Below are positions 9,321-18,498 of a stretch of DNA of 64,000 nt, in pieces. The stretch spans positions 434,001-498,000 of the forward strand of contig NZ_JAUOQT010000003.1 of assembly GCF_030547245.1 (NCBI RefSeq), written 5' to 3'. Under the pieces are notes generated by a model. It was not told where the DNA came from. It made no database searches and saw only the letters and a list, made by a program, of their open reading frames with translations. A program made the position numbers and the translations under genes. This DNA is from Oceanihabitans sp. 2_MG-2023 (GTDB lineage: Bacteria; Bacteroidota; Bacteroidia; Flavobacteriales; Flavobacteriaceae). How positions within the stretch are numbered: position 1 is the first letter of the stretch; each line of letters begins with the position of its first letter.

Positions 9321-10016
9321 ATGACTTTAAACTGTGTAGTAGTTGATGATTCAGCAATACAACGTCTGTCTATAGTAAAGTTAATAGAAAATCACTCTTC
9401 TCTTAATTTAATAGCAGAATATAGTAGCGCACTTGAAACTAAAAATGGTTTAAATACACACAAAGTAGATTTAATATTCTTAGACATAGAAATGCCTGTG
9501 CTTAACGGATTTGAATTATTGGATGTATTAAATAATAAACCACAGATTATTTTTGTGACTGGTAAAACAGAATATGCTTTTAAAGCATTTAACTATGATG
9601 CAACAGATTATTTGCAAAAACCAATTACAAAAGAGCGCTTTAGTACTGCTGTAGAAAAAGCCCTAGAACAGCATAAATTAAAATTAGATTTTAACGAAGC
9701 AGAAGGAGAACACATTTTTGTGAAAAGTAACCTTAAAAAACGTAAAGTTTATATTAAAGACATTAAATGGATTGAAGCTCTTGGGGATTATGTAAAACTA
9801 GTTACCGAAGAAACAAGCCTTGTGGTTCTTTCTACTATGAAAGCTTTTGAACATGAACTACCAGAAGGTAAGTTTTTAAGAATTCATAAATCGTATATTG
9901 TTAACCTAGACAAAGTAGATCGATTTAACAGTAAAAATGTAGAAGTAGGATCGTATGAAATTCCTTTAAGTAGAAACAAAAAAACCCAACTTGTAGAAGC
10001 TTTAAATAACAACTAA
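9321..10016 (+). CDS. LytTR-family response regulator (orphan)
   Basis: A 231-residue response regulator. The receiver domain covers residues 1-120, with the acidic pocket VVDD, the phospho-acceptor Asp55 in IFLDIEMP, Thr/Lys positions VTGK and the QKP loop. A LytTR DNA-binding domain occupies about 130-230 (IFVKSNLKKRKVYIKDIKWIEALGDYVKL and FLRIHKSYIVNLDKV). No kinase gene is adjacent, unlike the regulator at 17336; its cognate kinase is not in the neighbourhood. Repeats around its promoter suggest self-regulation. Confidence 0.93.
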   Translation: MTLNCVVVDDSAIQRLSIVKLIENHSSLNLIAEYSSALETKNGLNTHKVDLIFLDIEMPVLNGFELLDVLNNKPQIIFVTGKTEYAFKAFNYDATDYLQKPITKERFSTAVEKALEQHKLKLDFNEAEGEHIFVKSNLKKRKVYIKDIKWIEALGDYVKLVTEETSLVVLSTMKAFEHELPEGKFLRIHKSYIVNLDKVDRFNSKNVEVGSYEIPLSRNKKTQLVEALNNN

Positions 10017-10039
10017 CCAAGAATTACATATTGCAAATT

Positions 10040-10067
10040 AAGTCCGACGAAAGTTGGACTTTTTTTA
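10040..10067. terminator. Terminator between LytTR gene and priA
   Basis: AAGTCCGAC/GTTGGACTT stem (one G-T pair) with a GAAA loop, followed by seven T on the plus strand. It sits between convergent genes and may serve both. Confidence 0.85.
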
Positions 10068-12521
10068 TTAGTAATTATCTACATTTAATATTACACGAAC
10101 AGACCTAAAATCTTTAACAGCATTAAAACTATTGTCTATTTTTAATATTGCTTCTTTTGTTTTTGGTAAAGATTGTTTTTGCGGAATTTTAACAAGAATA
10201 TTTTTATGAAATTGATTTCTAATTCTAGAAACAGGCGGAAATTCTGGACCTAAAACAAAATCACCAAATACTTGCCTTAAGGATTTTGCATACCAATCGG
10301 AAGCCATATTTACACGATTATAATCTTTATGTTTTAAAGTAACTTTTATCTGTCTATATATAGGAGGATATTTAAAATTATAACGCTCATCCATTTGCTC
10401 TTGATACATTGCTGCATAATCATTGGTAGAAACCTGCTGTAGTATTTTATGATACGGATTATAGGTTTGTATTAAAACCTTACCCCGTTCTTCTGTTCTT
10501 CCTGCTCTACCAGAAACTTGAAGCATCAATTGAAAGCTTCGTTCATGCGCTCTAAAATCTGGAAAATTTAGCATATTATCTGCATTCATAATTCCTACCA
10601 ATTTCACATTTCTAAAATCAAGACCTTTCGTTAACATTTGTGTACCAACTAAAATATCCACTTCTTGTTGTTCAAAAGCAGTAATAATTTTTTCATAACC
10701 ATATTTACCTCGCGTAGTATCTAAATCCATTCTTGCTACTTTATGCTTTGGAAACAGCTCCTTCACCTCTACTTCTATTTGTTCTGTACCAAAACCTTTA
10801 CTATCTATATCTGGACTACCACAAGCCATACATTTTTGTAGCATTGCAGCATGATATCCACAATAATGACAACGTAGCTGATTTCTGTATTGATGATAGG
10901 TTAAACTCACATCACAATTAGGACATTGTGGTGCATTACCACAAGTATTACATTCTACAATTGGCGAATATCCTCTTCTATTTTGAAACAGTATAATTTG
11001 CTGACCTGCTTTTAATGTTTCCCCCATTTCTTCCAACATTCGATCGCTAAAATGGCCTTTCATTTTTTTACGTTTATGCTTGTCCTTAATGTCTACCAGC
11101 TCAATTTCTGGCATCAAAACATTATTAAAACGGGTTGTTAATGCTACAAAACCATACTTGTTTTGCTGTGCATTGAAGGAGCTTTCTAAACTAGGTGTTG
11201 CAGATCCTAAAAGTGTTTTAGCTTTAAAAATATTGCCTAAAACAATTGCAGCATCTCGTGCGTGGTATCTTGGTGCTGGATCAAATTGTTTAAAAGATTG
11301 CTCATGTTCTTCGTCAACAATTATTAATCCTAAGTTTTTAAAAGGTAAAAATATAGAAGACCTTGCTCCTAAAATGATTTGCGCTTTCGCGGAATTGTTA
11401 AGCAAATTATTATAAACCTCTACACGTTCGTGTATGGAATATTTAGAATGAAACACAGCTACTTGTTCTCCAAAATAACTCTGAAGCCTAGAAACTAATT
11501 GGGTGGTTAGCGCTATTTCAGGAAGCAAATACAATACTTGTTCTCCTTGAACTAAAGCTTCTTCGATAAGTTTGACATAGATTTCTGTCTTACCAGAAGA
11601 AGTCACTCCATGTAACAACGTAACATTATGGGTTTCAAAAGAAGTTTTTACTTCTTCTAAGGCTTTTATTTGGTGTTCATTTAGTTTTTTAGAAGCCTCT
11701 TTTTCTTCACCAGAATAATGAATTCTATCGGTTTGAATGTGATACTCTTCCAATATGCCTTTGTCTACTAGTGTCTTTATTATTGTGGAAGATGCTTGGC
11801 TAGCTTCACTTAACTCGGCTACTTTAATAGGTTTTTTCGTTTTTGCCGAAAGCATAAACAAAGTCATAATTACTTGTTTTTGTTTTGGTGCTCTATTTAA
11901 TTCTTCTAATATATTTTGCAATGAAGTTTCCGAAGAAAAATTAGTATGCAACTTTACATATCGTACATATTTTGGCTTATATTTTTCGTAAATCTCTTCT
12001 TCTAAATGAATCGCCTCTTTTTCTAAAAGTCTTTTTATTACTGGAAGCACATTCTTTTTATCTAAAATAGAAATTAAGTCTTGGATTTTTAAAGAGGATT
12101 GATGGTGTAATGCTTCGTAAACTAGAAATTCATCATCTTTTAAATCTTCGTCTGCAATAACTTTACTTTCATTTTTACAAATAATCGTTTCACTTTCTAA
12201 CAAAAACGCACTTGGTAAAGCTGCTCGCATTACATCTCCTAAAGTACACATGTAATATTTAGAAATCCATTGCCAAAAGGTTAATTGTTCTGGATTTACA
12301 ATTGGTGTTTCGTCTAGAATTTGATGAATTTCTTTAGCATCATAAACCAAAGGCTTGTTATTATGTATACTTTGCACGAGTGCTGTGTACATTTTGGTTT
12401 TACCAAAAGGTACAGCGACACGCATTCCAACTTGTAGGAAAGAGGCTTCTGCTTCTGTAATGCTATAAGTAAATAACTTTTGTAGCGGAACTGGTAGAAT
12501 GACGTCTATGAAATAATGCAT
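10068..12521 (-). CDS. priA: Primosomal protein N' (replication restart helicase)
   Basis: PriA, 817 residues, the 3'-to-5' helicase that reloads the replisome at stalled forks. The N-terminal 3'-DNA-binding domain starts FIDVILPVPLQKLFTYSI. Then come Walker A (GVTSSGKTEIY), the DEEH box in VDEEHEQSF, the zinc-binding insertion with Cys pairs (CNTCGNAPQCPNC, CHYCGY, CMACGS), motif V-VI (GTQMLTKGLDFRNV, QVSGRAGR), and the C-terminal domain. Full length for the family. Transcribed alone on the minus strand. Confidence 0.97.
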   Translation of the reverse strand: MHYFIDVILPVPLQKLFTYSITEAEASFLQVGMRVAVPFGKTKMYTALVQSIHNNKPLVYDAKEIHQILDETPIVNPEQLTFWQWISKYYMCTLGDVMRAALPSAFLLESETIICKNESKVIADEDLKDDEFLVYEALHHQSSLKIQDLISILDKKNVLPVIKRLLEKEAIHLEEEIYEKYKPKYVRYVKLHTNFSSETSLQNILEELNRAPKQKQVIMTLFMLSAKTKKPIKVAELSEASQASSTIIKTLVDKGILEEYHIQTDRIHYSGEEKEASKKLNEHQIKALEEVKTSFETHNVTLLHGVTSSGKTEIYVKLIEEALVQGEQVLYLLPEIALTTQLVSRLQSYFGEQVAVFHSKYSIHERVEVYNNLLNNSAKAQIILGARSSIFLPFKNLGLIIVDEEHEQSFKQFDPAPRYHARDAAIVLGNIFKAKTLLGSATPSLESSFNAQQNKYGFVALTTRFNNVLMPEIELVDIKDKHKRKKMKGHFSDRMLEEMGETLKAGQQIILFQNRRGYSPIVECNTCGNAPQCPNCDVSLTYHQYRNQLRCHYCGYHAAMLQKCMACGSPDIDSKGFGTEQIEVEVKELFPKHKVARMDLDTTRGKYGYEKIITAFEQQEVDILVGTQMLTKGLDFRNVKLVGIMNADNMLNFPDFRAHERSFQLMLQVSGRAGRTEERGKVLIQTYNPYHKILQQVSTNDYAAMYQEQMDERYNFKYPPIYRQIKVTLKHKDYNRVNMASDWYAKSLRQVFGDFVLGPEFPPVSRIRNQFHKNILVKIPQKQSLPKTKEAILKIDNSFNAVKDFRSVRVILNVDNY

Positions 12522-12579
12522 AGACCAAAGATAATAGGTTTATATAAAAAAAACAGCTTTAAAAAAGAGGCTTTTTTAA

Positions 12580-13464
12580 CTATTCTAATTTAAATAATTT
12601 TTTGAGTGATGAAGAATCGCTTTTGGATTTTGTTTGTTTTGCTTCTTGTCTTGTTTTTGTTCGCCTTTCTGTAATTATTTCTGTTGTTTTTGTTGTTGTG
12701 CTTTTTGGTTTTGGTCGTCTTCTTTCTGTTTTATTTTTTATTACTGGTTCTGTTTTATTTACTGGTTTTGGTATACTGGACATGCTACCTCCTGCTTTTT
12801 TATTGGCAAGTGCTCTTAATTCTGCTATTTGCGAATCCAAATCTCCCATATATATTTTATCATATAGCGCTACTGCTTTGGCGAATTGTTTTTGTTCTTC
12901 ATAAACCAAAGCCAACAGCATCAATTCATGTCTTGTAGATTTAATGTTACTAGCATTTGGATTTACTTCTAAACTTTTATTTATATCTGCTTCGGCTTCT
13001 TTTAAATTTGCTAAATTAAAATGTAATTCTGCACGATGAAAGTATGCATAAGCATTGGGAGACATTGCTACCATTTGATTTTTAGCTTCGAGATCGCTTT
13101 CTTTAGCTTGTTCTCTAGCTATTAGTATTTTGCTAGTTCGATTTCTATCTAAATAATCAAAATATACTTTACAAGTATAAATTAGCTCGTATTGAAAAGC
13201 TAAGATTAAATCTTTTCTAGCAAGTTGGCCTAAGTAATATCTTTTGTTTAAATCGTCTTCAACAATAGCTGCATCTATTTGATTTGCATATTTAGGCAAT
13301 GTTTCTTTATAACAGTTTTTATATGCATTTGGTGTGAGGTTTCGTTTTAAACTTTCCGTTTCTAAACATTGACAAATGTCTGCTCGAAAAGCACTTTTAT
13401 AGGCTTGACCATAGGCGCTATAAACAGTTAAAAAAGCGAGCAAAACGATTATATTTGGTTTCAT
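12580..13464 (-). CDS. Secreted protein with TPR-like repeats and a basic tail
   Basis: A 294-residue exported protein with a signal peptide (MKPNIIVLLAFLTVYSAYGQ). The segment after it contains three Cys (CQCLETE, NCYKE) that may form disulfides. Residues about 130-215 look like two or three TPR-type helical repeats (AYFHRAELHFNLANLKEAEADINKSLEVNPNA; ALVYEEQKQFAKAVALYDKI). The last 75 residues are disordered and very rich in Lys, Arg, Thr and Ser. Together with the next two upstream minus-strand genes it forms a run of exported proteins. Function unknown. Confidence 0.8.
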   Translation of the reverse strand: MKPNIIVLLAFLTVYSAYGQAYKSAFRADICQCLETESLKRNLTPNAYKNCYKETLPKYANQIDAAIVEDDLNKRYYLGQLARKDLILAFQYELIYTCKVYFDYLDRNRTSKILIAREQAKESDLEAKNQMVAMSPNAYAYFHRAELHFNLANLKEAEADINKSLEVNPNASNIKSTRHELMLLALVYEEQKQFAKAVALYDKIYMGDLDSQIAELRALANKKAGGSMSSIPKPVNKTEPVIKNKTERRRPKPKSTTTKTTEIITERRTKTRQEAKQTKSKSDSSSLKKLFKLE

Positions 13465-13484
13465 TTTTTTCTTTTTTACATCTT

Positions 13485-13916
13485 TTATTTTTCTTCTTCT
13501 GTACCAACAAAATAAGTTTTCACCATAGTTAAACAGTATCGTAATACTTTTTTTGACTTATTTAAATTTGCTGTTGCTCTCCCTTTTTTCATAAGATTTG
13601 CTCTTCCATTTGCCATATCATCAAAAACTTCTGGGAAAATATCCCAAAGGCTGTCGATATCTTTTTCTGCACGTTCCATTAACTCGTCTTCAATTTCTGC
13701 AGGAACCTCAACTCCAGCCTGTGTTAAACTGTCGTAAACAAACACTTTATGATATAGATTAAAAGTGTTATCTACAAATTGATCTACACTAATAATATTC
13801 GATTCTCTTTTTGGAGGACTTATTCGTTTCTCTTGCGAGAAGACATCCATTGGTAATAAAAAAACAGCTAGGATTATTAAAACCGTTTTATAGTTTGATT
13901 TTTGAAATATTTTCAT
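13485..13916 (-). CDS. Hypothetical exported protein
   Basis: A 143-residue protein with an N-terminal hydrophobic segment (VLIILAVFLLPMDVFSQ) typical of a signal peptide. The remainder is charged and probably helical. I do not recognise a family. It lies 20 nt upstream of the TPR-like gene on the same strand, so the two are probably co-transcribed. Confidence 0.75.
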   Translation of the reverse strand: MKIFQKSNYKTVLIILAVFLLPMDVFSQEKRISPPKRESNIISVDQFVDNTFNLYHKVFVYDSLTQAGVEVPAEIEDELMERAEKDIDSLWDIFPEVFDDMANGRANLMKKGRATANLNKSKKVLRYCLTMVKTYFVGTEEEK

Positions 13917-13945
13917 GATACATTGTTTTGACAGTATGAATAACC

Positions 13946-15082
13946 TTATCGTTTTATAATCTTTTTAGTAATGATTTGACTTTGATTAGAAATTCTTAAA
14001 AGGTAAACCCCAATTTTTAATTGCGAAATATCGATTGTATTGTGTTTATTAAATAATATCTTTTTGTGTACTACTCTTCCGCTTAAATCTAAAATTTCGG
14101 CTTCACTATTTGCAGTGTCTGTAATAATATTTAAAATATCGTGTGCAGGAATTGGATATACAGAAAATGTTACCGTTGCATTGTTTTCGATATTCAGCGT
14201 ATAGCATTCTGGATAAGTTCTTCTATCTCTTGATGCATGTATCCAACTTCCCAACAGGTAGTTGTCTCTTATAAGCTCTGTATAGTATCCTTGACTATTA
14301 TTGGTATATAGTTCTCTTCTTTCTAAATCGTAAACTATAGTAGATGCATTCCAATTGGAAATTAAAGTTTCTATTAAAAAATCATTACTATCAAAAGTAT
14401 AAACCTCTTGGTTATCATTTACCCAATCATTGTTTTCCCAATCTTCAAAAGTCTTTGTGTTTAATAAATTATTTACATCATACACAAAAGTAGTTCTGCC
14501 ATCATTAATCCAAACTTGGTTAGTTTGATCCCATTCACTACCTAGTGTATTTATTAAAAGTGGAACGGCATTATAGGTAAACTCTTGTTTTGTAGCAGCT
14601 ATCCATGCATTCATATTTAAGTCTCTATTCTCGATTACACTTTCAATAATTAAATTATTAGTATTGTATGTATTGGTTATTCTGCTATCTAATTGCCAAA
14701 CATTGTCTATCCATAGATAATTAATAATTTCTATTAAGTTATTTCCTGAATAAGCCTGTGTAGATCGTCTATCATTTTCCCAAATTTCGGTATCTCCATT
14801 CCATAATTCATTTACCGTCTCCGATATTAGATTATTTGCATTATAACTTGTTGTTAACCTTGCACTATCGACAAAAGTATTTGAACTAAAATCTAAAACT
14901 TGCAAAACAGCTATAACCGGAAGGCAATCCTGGTTAAAAGTATAATCTACTGTAGAAAAATGCATCCATTGGTTAGAAAGCCAAATATCGTTTTCCCAAG
15001 TTTCTGGAACAGGAGGTGCTGCAATTTGAGCAACACTTAAATTCACATTAAAAAAAATAACAAAAAGTAACTTTAGTTTCAT
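13946..15082 (-). CDS. T9SS type A sorting protein with about 38-residue repeats
   Basis: A 378-residue exported protein with signal peptide (MKLKLLFVIFFNVNLSVAQ). Residues about 50-300 consist of six or seven repeats of roughly 38 residues, each with a Tyr-rich strand, an NNL turn, and two Trp-containing strands (for example FEDWENNDWVNDNQEVYTF). The spacing recalls YD/RHS-type beta repeats. The last 75 residues form a T9SS type A sorting domain (YPIPAHDILNI, LDLSGRVV, LKIGVYLLRI, KKIIKR). Likely a surface-attached or released adhesin-like protein; the ligand is unknown. Confidence 0.88.
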   Translation of the reverse strand: MKLKLLFVIFFNVNLSVAQIAAPPVPETWENDIWLSNQWMHFSTVDYTFNQDCLPVIAVLQVLDFSSNTFVDSARLTTSYNANNLISETVNELWNGDTEIWENDRRSTQAYSGNNLIEIINYLWIDNVWQLDSRITNTYNTNNLIIESVIENRDLNMNAWIAATKQEFTYNAVPLLINTLGSEWDQTNQVWINDGRTTFVYDVNNLLNTKTFEDWENNDWVNDNQEVYTFDSNDFLIETLISNWNASTIVYDLERRELYTNNSQGYYTELIRDNYLLGSWIHASRDRRTYPECYTLNIENNATVTFSVYPIPAHDILNIITDTANSEAEILDLSGRVVHKKILFNKHNTIDISQLKIGVYLLRISNQSQIITKKIIKR

Positions 15083-15244
15083 AAAAAAGGGATTCGTTAA
15101 TAGATATAAAATAACATCTCTTAAACGAGGATTACTAACAAGAACTTATAACTGTGCACTTTGACTTTATTTTCGTACAAATATTATGGTCTTTCCTAAA
15201 AATTGAACTAAATTTATCTTGCTATTATTTAATCTTAAAAAACT

Positions 15245-17335
15245 ATGAAATCTAGTGTTTACTATATACTTATGGTATGCTCTTTTATTTGCTATGCACA
15301 ACAGCAAAAAATAGACTCGCTAGAAATTGCATTTAATAGCATAGAACTAGCAAATCTTGAAAAACTTCAAATAGCAAATCAGCTTTCTAGTCTGCTTCAA
15401 CAAACCAATCCCGAAAAGGGTTTAAAGTTTTCTAAGCAAGCAATCATTCTAGCAAAAAGCCTTCATTTAAATGAAAAAGAAGCAATTGCCTATAAAAACA
15501 AAGCGCTTAACTTGGTGGCTTTATCTAAAGATTCTTTAGCAATTGAAGCCTATAATAAAGTCATTGCCATTCAAACAGAACGAAAAGACTGGAATCAAGT
15601 CGCTCGTATTAATTATAATAAAGGATTAATCTATTTTGGACAATCGGATTATATCCAAGCAAATGCGCAAAATTTTAAAGCTTTAGACGTTTTTGAAAAA
15701 GAAAAAGACAGTTTCTTAATGGCAGTTGTATGGAATAGTATTGGCATAAATCAAATGTATCAATCGCTTTATCCTGAAGCTATAGACACTTATTTAAAAG
15801 CTTCTAAAATTCATGAACAAACGAATACCACTAATACAGATCGCTATGCTGGAATTCTTACCAATATTGGATTATTATACTATAGATTAGAAAAAAATGA
15901 CGAAGCCTTAAAATATTACACTAAAAGTCTGGAAACCAACAAGAAATTAGATTCTAAAATTGGTACAGCAAACGCACTTACTAACATTGGCAATGTATAT
16001 GATGATATGAAACAGCCTGAAAAAGCGATAACCTATTACAAAGAATCACTAGCAATAATGCATAGCATAAATAACAAATACGGCATTGCAAGTGCACTAA
16101 CAAATACAGGAATTGCGTATATAAACTTAAAAGAATATAACAAAGCACTAACCTATTTAAAGGATACGAAAGAGTTATTTGAAGCATTAGATAATAGTAA
16201 CAATTTAGCGATAGTTTATGAAAGTATTGGCACTGCATATTTTAAAAGCGCATTGCAAAACGAAAACAAAAAAGAATTCTATTTAAAAGCTAAAAATAAT
16301 TTTGAAAACGCACTGGTATATTCAAAAAAAATCCCAAGTATAGAGCGACAAGCAAGTGCTTTAGAGAAGCTCGCTCAAGCAAATGCGTCACTTAAAAATT
16401 ATAAAGCTGCATATACTAATCAAACCGAAGCTAAAAAACTAAAAGATAGTTTTATGTCTTCCGAAAAAAAAGAAGAAATAGCAAAGTTAGAAGCAAAATA
16501 TGAATACGAAAAAAAAGAAGCAAACCTAACAGCAATTCACGATAAAAAACAAGCTATAAAAGAAGCAGAAGTATCGCGTTATAAATTTATAAAAAACACT
16601 TCTATTTTTGTTGGAAGCAGCTTGGCAATTGGTTTAATTGCTGGTTTTATACTTTATAAAAAAAAACAAGAAGCCAATGCTATTGTTAAAGAAACTGCAT
16701 TTAATTTAAAAGTATCTAACACAGAATTAAAAGCCTTACGAGCGCAAATGAATCCGCATTTTATTTTTAATTCTTTAAATTCCATTAATGCATATATTGC
16801 TAAAAATGATATTGAAAATGCAACTAACTATTTAACTAAATTTTCCAAATTAATGCGGGAAACTTTAGAAAAATCGACACAAAAAGAAATTTCTTTAGTC
16901 GAAGATATTACTATATTAAAAACCTATTTGGATATTGAAAACAAACGTGCAAATAATGGTTTTATTTATAGCATAAATATAGATGAAGCCATTGATGCAG
17001 AAAACACCTTAATACCACCAATGATTTTACAACCTTTTGTAGAAAATAGTATTATTCATGGATTAAGGAAAAGTACAGAAAAAGGAGAAATCCATATTAA
17101 CTACATTAAAGAAAAAGATATGCTTATTTGTACTGTCGAAGATAATGGCATAGGTAGAGCAGCATCTGCAATTACCAAAACTAATTTCGACAAACATTCC
17201 TTAGGTATGCGCATTACCAAAAGTAGAATTGAAATCATTAATAAAATAAAGAATACCAATGGAGATTTGCATATTATAGACAAACCAAATGGCACTAAAA
17301 TTGAAGTAAAACTACCACTAACACTAGCCTTTTAA
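15245..17335 (+). CDS. TPR-sensor histidine kinase (LytS-type)
   Basis: A 696-residue membrane sensor kinase. It has a signal peptide (to about residue 18), a periplasmic array of around eight TPR repeats (residues about 75-400), and a coiled coil (about 400-450). One transmembrane helix (about 452-472, SIFVGSSLAIGLIAGFILY) leads to a cytoplasmic His_kinase domain with His505 in RAQMNPHFIFNSLNSI. The ATPase domain has the N box around Asn601 (FVENSIIHG) and DNGIGR at Asp633. The partner regulator starts immediately after its stop codon. The TPRs probably sense a peptide or envelope protein. Confidence 0.95.
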   Translation: MKSSVYYILMVCSFICYAQQQKIDSLEIAFNSIELANLEKLQIANQLSSLLQQTNPEKGLKFSKQAIILAKSLHLNEKEAIAYKNKALNLVALSKDSLAIEAYNKVIAIQTERKDWNQVARINYNKGLIYFGQSDYIQANAQNFKALDVFEKEKDSFLMAVVWNSIGINQMYQSLYPEAIDTYLKASKIHEQTNTTNTDRYAGILTNIGLLYYRLEKNDEALKYYTKSLETNKKLDSKIGTANALTNIGNVYDDMKQPEKAITYYKESLAIMHSINNKYGIASALTNTGIAYINLKEYNKALTYLKDTKELFEALDNSNNLAIVYESIGTAYFKSALQNENKKEFYLKAKNNFENALVYSKKIPSIERQASALEKLAQANASLKNYKAAYTNQTEAKKLKDSFMSSEKKEEIAKLEAKYEYEKKEANLTAIHDKKQAIKEAEVSRYKFIKNTSIFVGSSLAIGLIAGFILYKKKQEANAIVKETAFNLKVSNTELKALRAQMNPHFIFNSLNSINAYIAKNDIENATNYLTKFSKLMRETLEKSTQKEISLVEDITILKTYLDIENKRANNGFIYSINIDEAIDAENTLIPPMILQPFVENSIIHGLRKSTEKGEIHINYIKEKDMLICTVEDNGIGRAASAITKTNFDKHSLGMRITKSRIEIINKIKNTNGDLHIIDKPNGTKIEVKLPLTLAF

Positions 17336-18073
17336 ATGATTAAAACTCTTATAGTAGATGACGAACAACATTGTATTGACAGTCTTATCAGATTAGTAAA
17401 AAAATATGCAACAAACTTAAAAATTATAGCTACTTGTACAACAGTTGAAGATGCTTTAGAAAAAACAAAAACACTACAACCAGATTTGGTTTTTTTAGAT
17501 ATTGAGATTCATAACAAAACAGGTTTTGATTATTTAGAAGCCTTAGGGAACTATAATTTTAATGTCATTTTTACAACAGCATTTAATAATCATGCCTTAA
17601 AAGCTTTTAAATATAGTGTTGCAGATTACCTATTAAAACCTATGGATAAAGAGGATTTTATTGAAGCAATGCAAAGGTTTGAGAAAAGAATACAACCTTC
17701 AAACTCTGAGGATGAAATTAAAAATATACTTTATAACTTACAAAAAGAAGACAAACAAAAAACCTTACGAATACCTACTTCTAACGGATTTGAAATACTA
17801 GCAATTAAAGATATAATTCACTGCAAAGCAGATACTAGTTATACCTTTATTTATACAAAAACAGAGAAAATATTAGTCTCTAAACCCATAAAACATTTTG
17901 AAGAACTATTAACAGACGCTAACTTTTTTAGAATACATAATTCACATCTTATTAATATAGATCACGTTAAGAAATACACCAAAGGAAAAGGTGGTTATGT
18001 AACCATGTCTAACCAAGAAACCATAGATGTTTCGGTTAGAAGAAAGGAAGCTTTTTTGAAGCTTTTCAATTAG
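17336..18073 (+). CDS. LytTR-family response regulator, partner of the TPR kinase
   Basis: A 245-residue regulator: receiver domain (residues 1-120) with VDDE and phospho-acceptor Asp55 in FLDIEIHNKTG, then a LytTR DNA-binding domain (about 140-245; IPTSNGFEILAIKDIIHCKAD, FRIHNSHLINIDHVKKY). The ATG directly abuts the kinase stop codon, so translation is coupled. The stop overlaps that of the convergent DUF2147 gene by 4 bp. Targets unknown. Confidence 0.95.
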   Translation: MIKTLIVDDEQHCIDSLIRLVKKYATNLKIIATCTTVEDALEKTKTLQPDLVFLDIEIHNKTGFDYLEALGNYNFNVIFTTAFNNHALKAFKYSVADYLLKPMDKEDFIEAMQRFEKRIQPSNSEDEIKNILYNLQKEDKQKTLRIPTSNGFEILAIKDIIHCKADTSYTFIYTKTEKILVSKPIKHFEELLTDANFFRIHNSHLINIDHVKKYTKGKGGYVTMSNQETIDVSVRRKEAFLKLFN

Positions 18074-18498
18074 CTCTCTACTCTTAACCAATATTGAGTT
18101 GCATATAAAAAAGAAATATAGCCTCTTACTTGAAGTACATTAGGATTATCGGTATCTAAAGCAATTCTGCATTTATACTTCTTTCCTTGTTCTGGGTCGA
18201 AAATACTTCCGTTTTTATAATAGCTTCCGTCTTTAGTAAGATTTTTAATAAGTTCGAAACCTAAAACGGGTTGGTTATAATCTTCCCCTTCACACTTGGT
18301 ACAAAGTGCATCTTTATCTAACGGGTTAATGATATCTATTATTTTTCCGAAGACTTTTCCGTCTCTTTCATAAATTTCGACAATCGATTTTGCTTCACCA
18401 GAAACCGCATCTATAGTTTTCCACTTTCCAAAGATATCTTGTGCGTTTCCAATAAAAGGAAAGAAAAAAAGCGCAATAAACACGACACATCTATGCAT
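18070..18498 (-). CDS. DUF2147 family exported protein
   Basis: A 142-residue protein with a signal peptide (VVFIALFFFPFIGNAQ). The mature part carries the DUF2147 pattern: IFGKWKTID, then VEIYERDGKVFGKIIDI, then CTKCEGEDYNQPVLGFELIKNL, ending with LQVRGYISFLYATQYWLRV. The family is thought to be a lipocalin-like beta barrel. Its start overlaps the 3' end of the YihY gene by 8 bp, so the two are co-transcribed. Confidence 0.9.
   Translation of the reverse strand: MHRCVVFIALFFFPFIGNAQDIFGKWKTIDAVSGEAKSIVEIYERDGKVFGKIIDIINPLDKDALCTKCEGEDYNQPVLGFELIKNLTKDGSYYKNGSIFDPEQGKKYKCRIALDTDNPNVLQVRGYISFLYATQYWLRVES

Noticed and set aside
12602-12938. Plus-strand hydrophobic ORFs opposite the exported TPR-like gene
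   Set aside because: They are antisense shadows of a Lys/Thr-rich coding tail; complementary codons give Phe, Leu, Cys and Val by composition.
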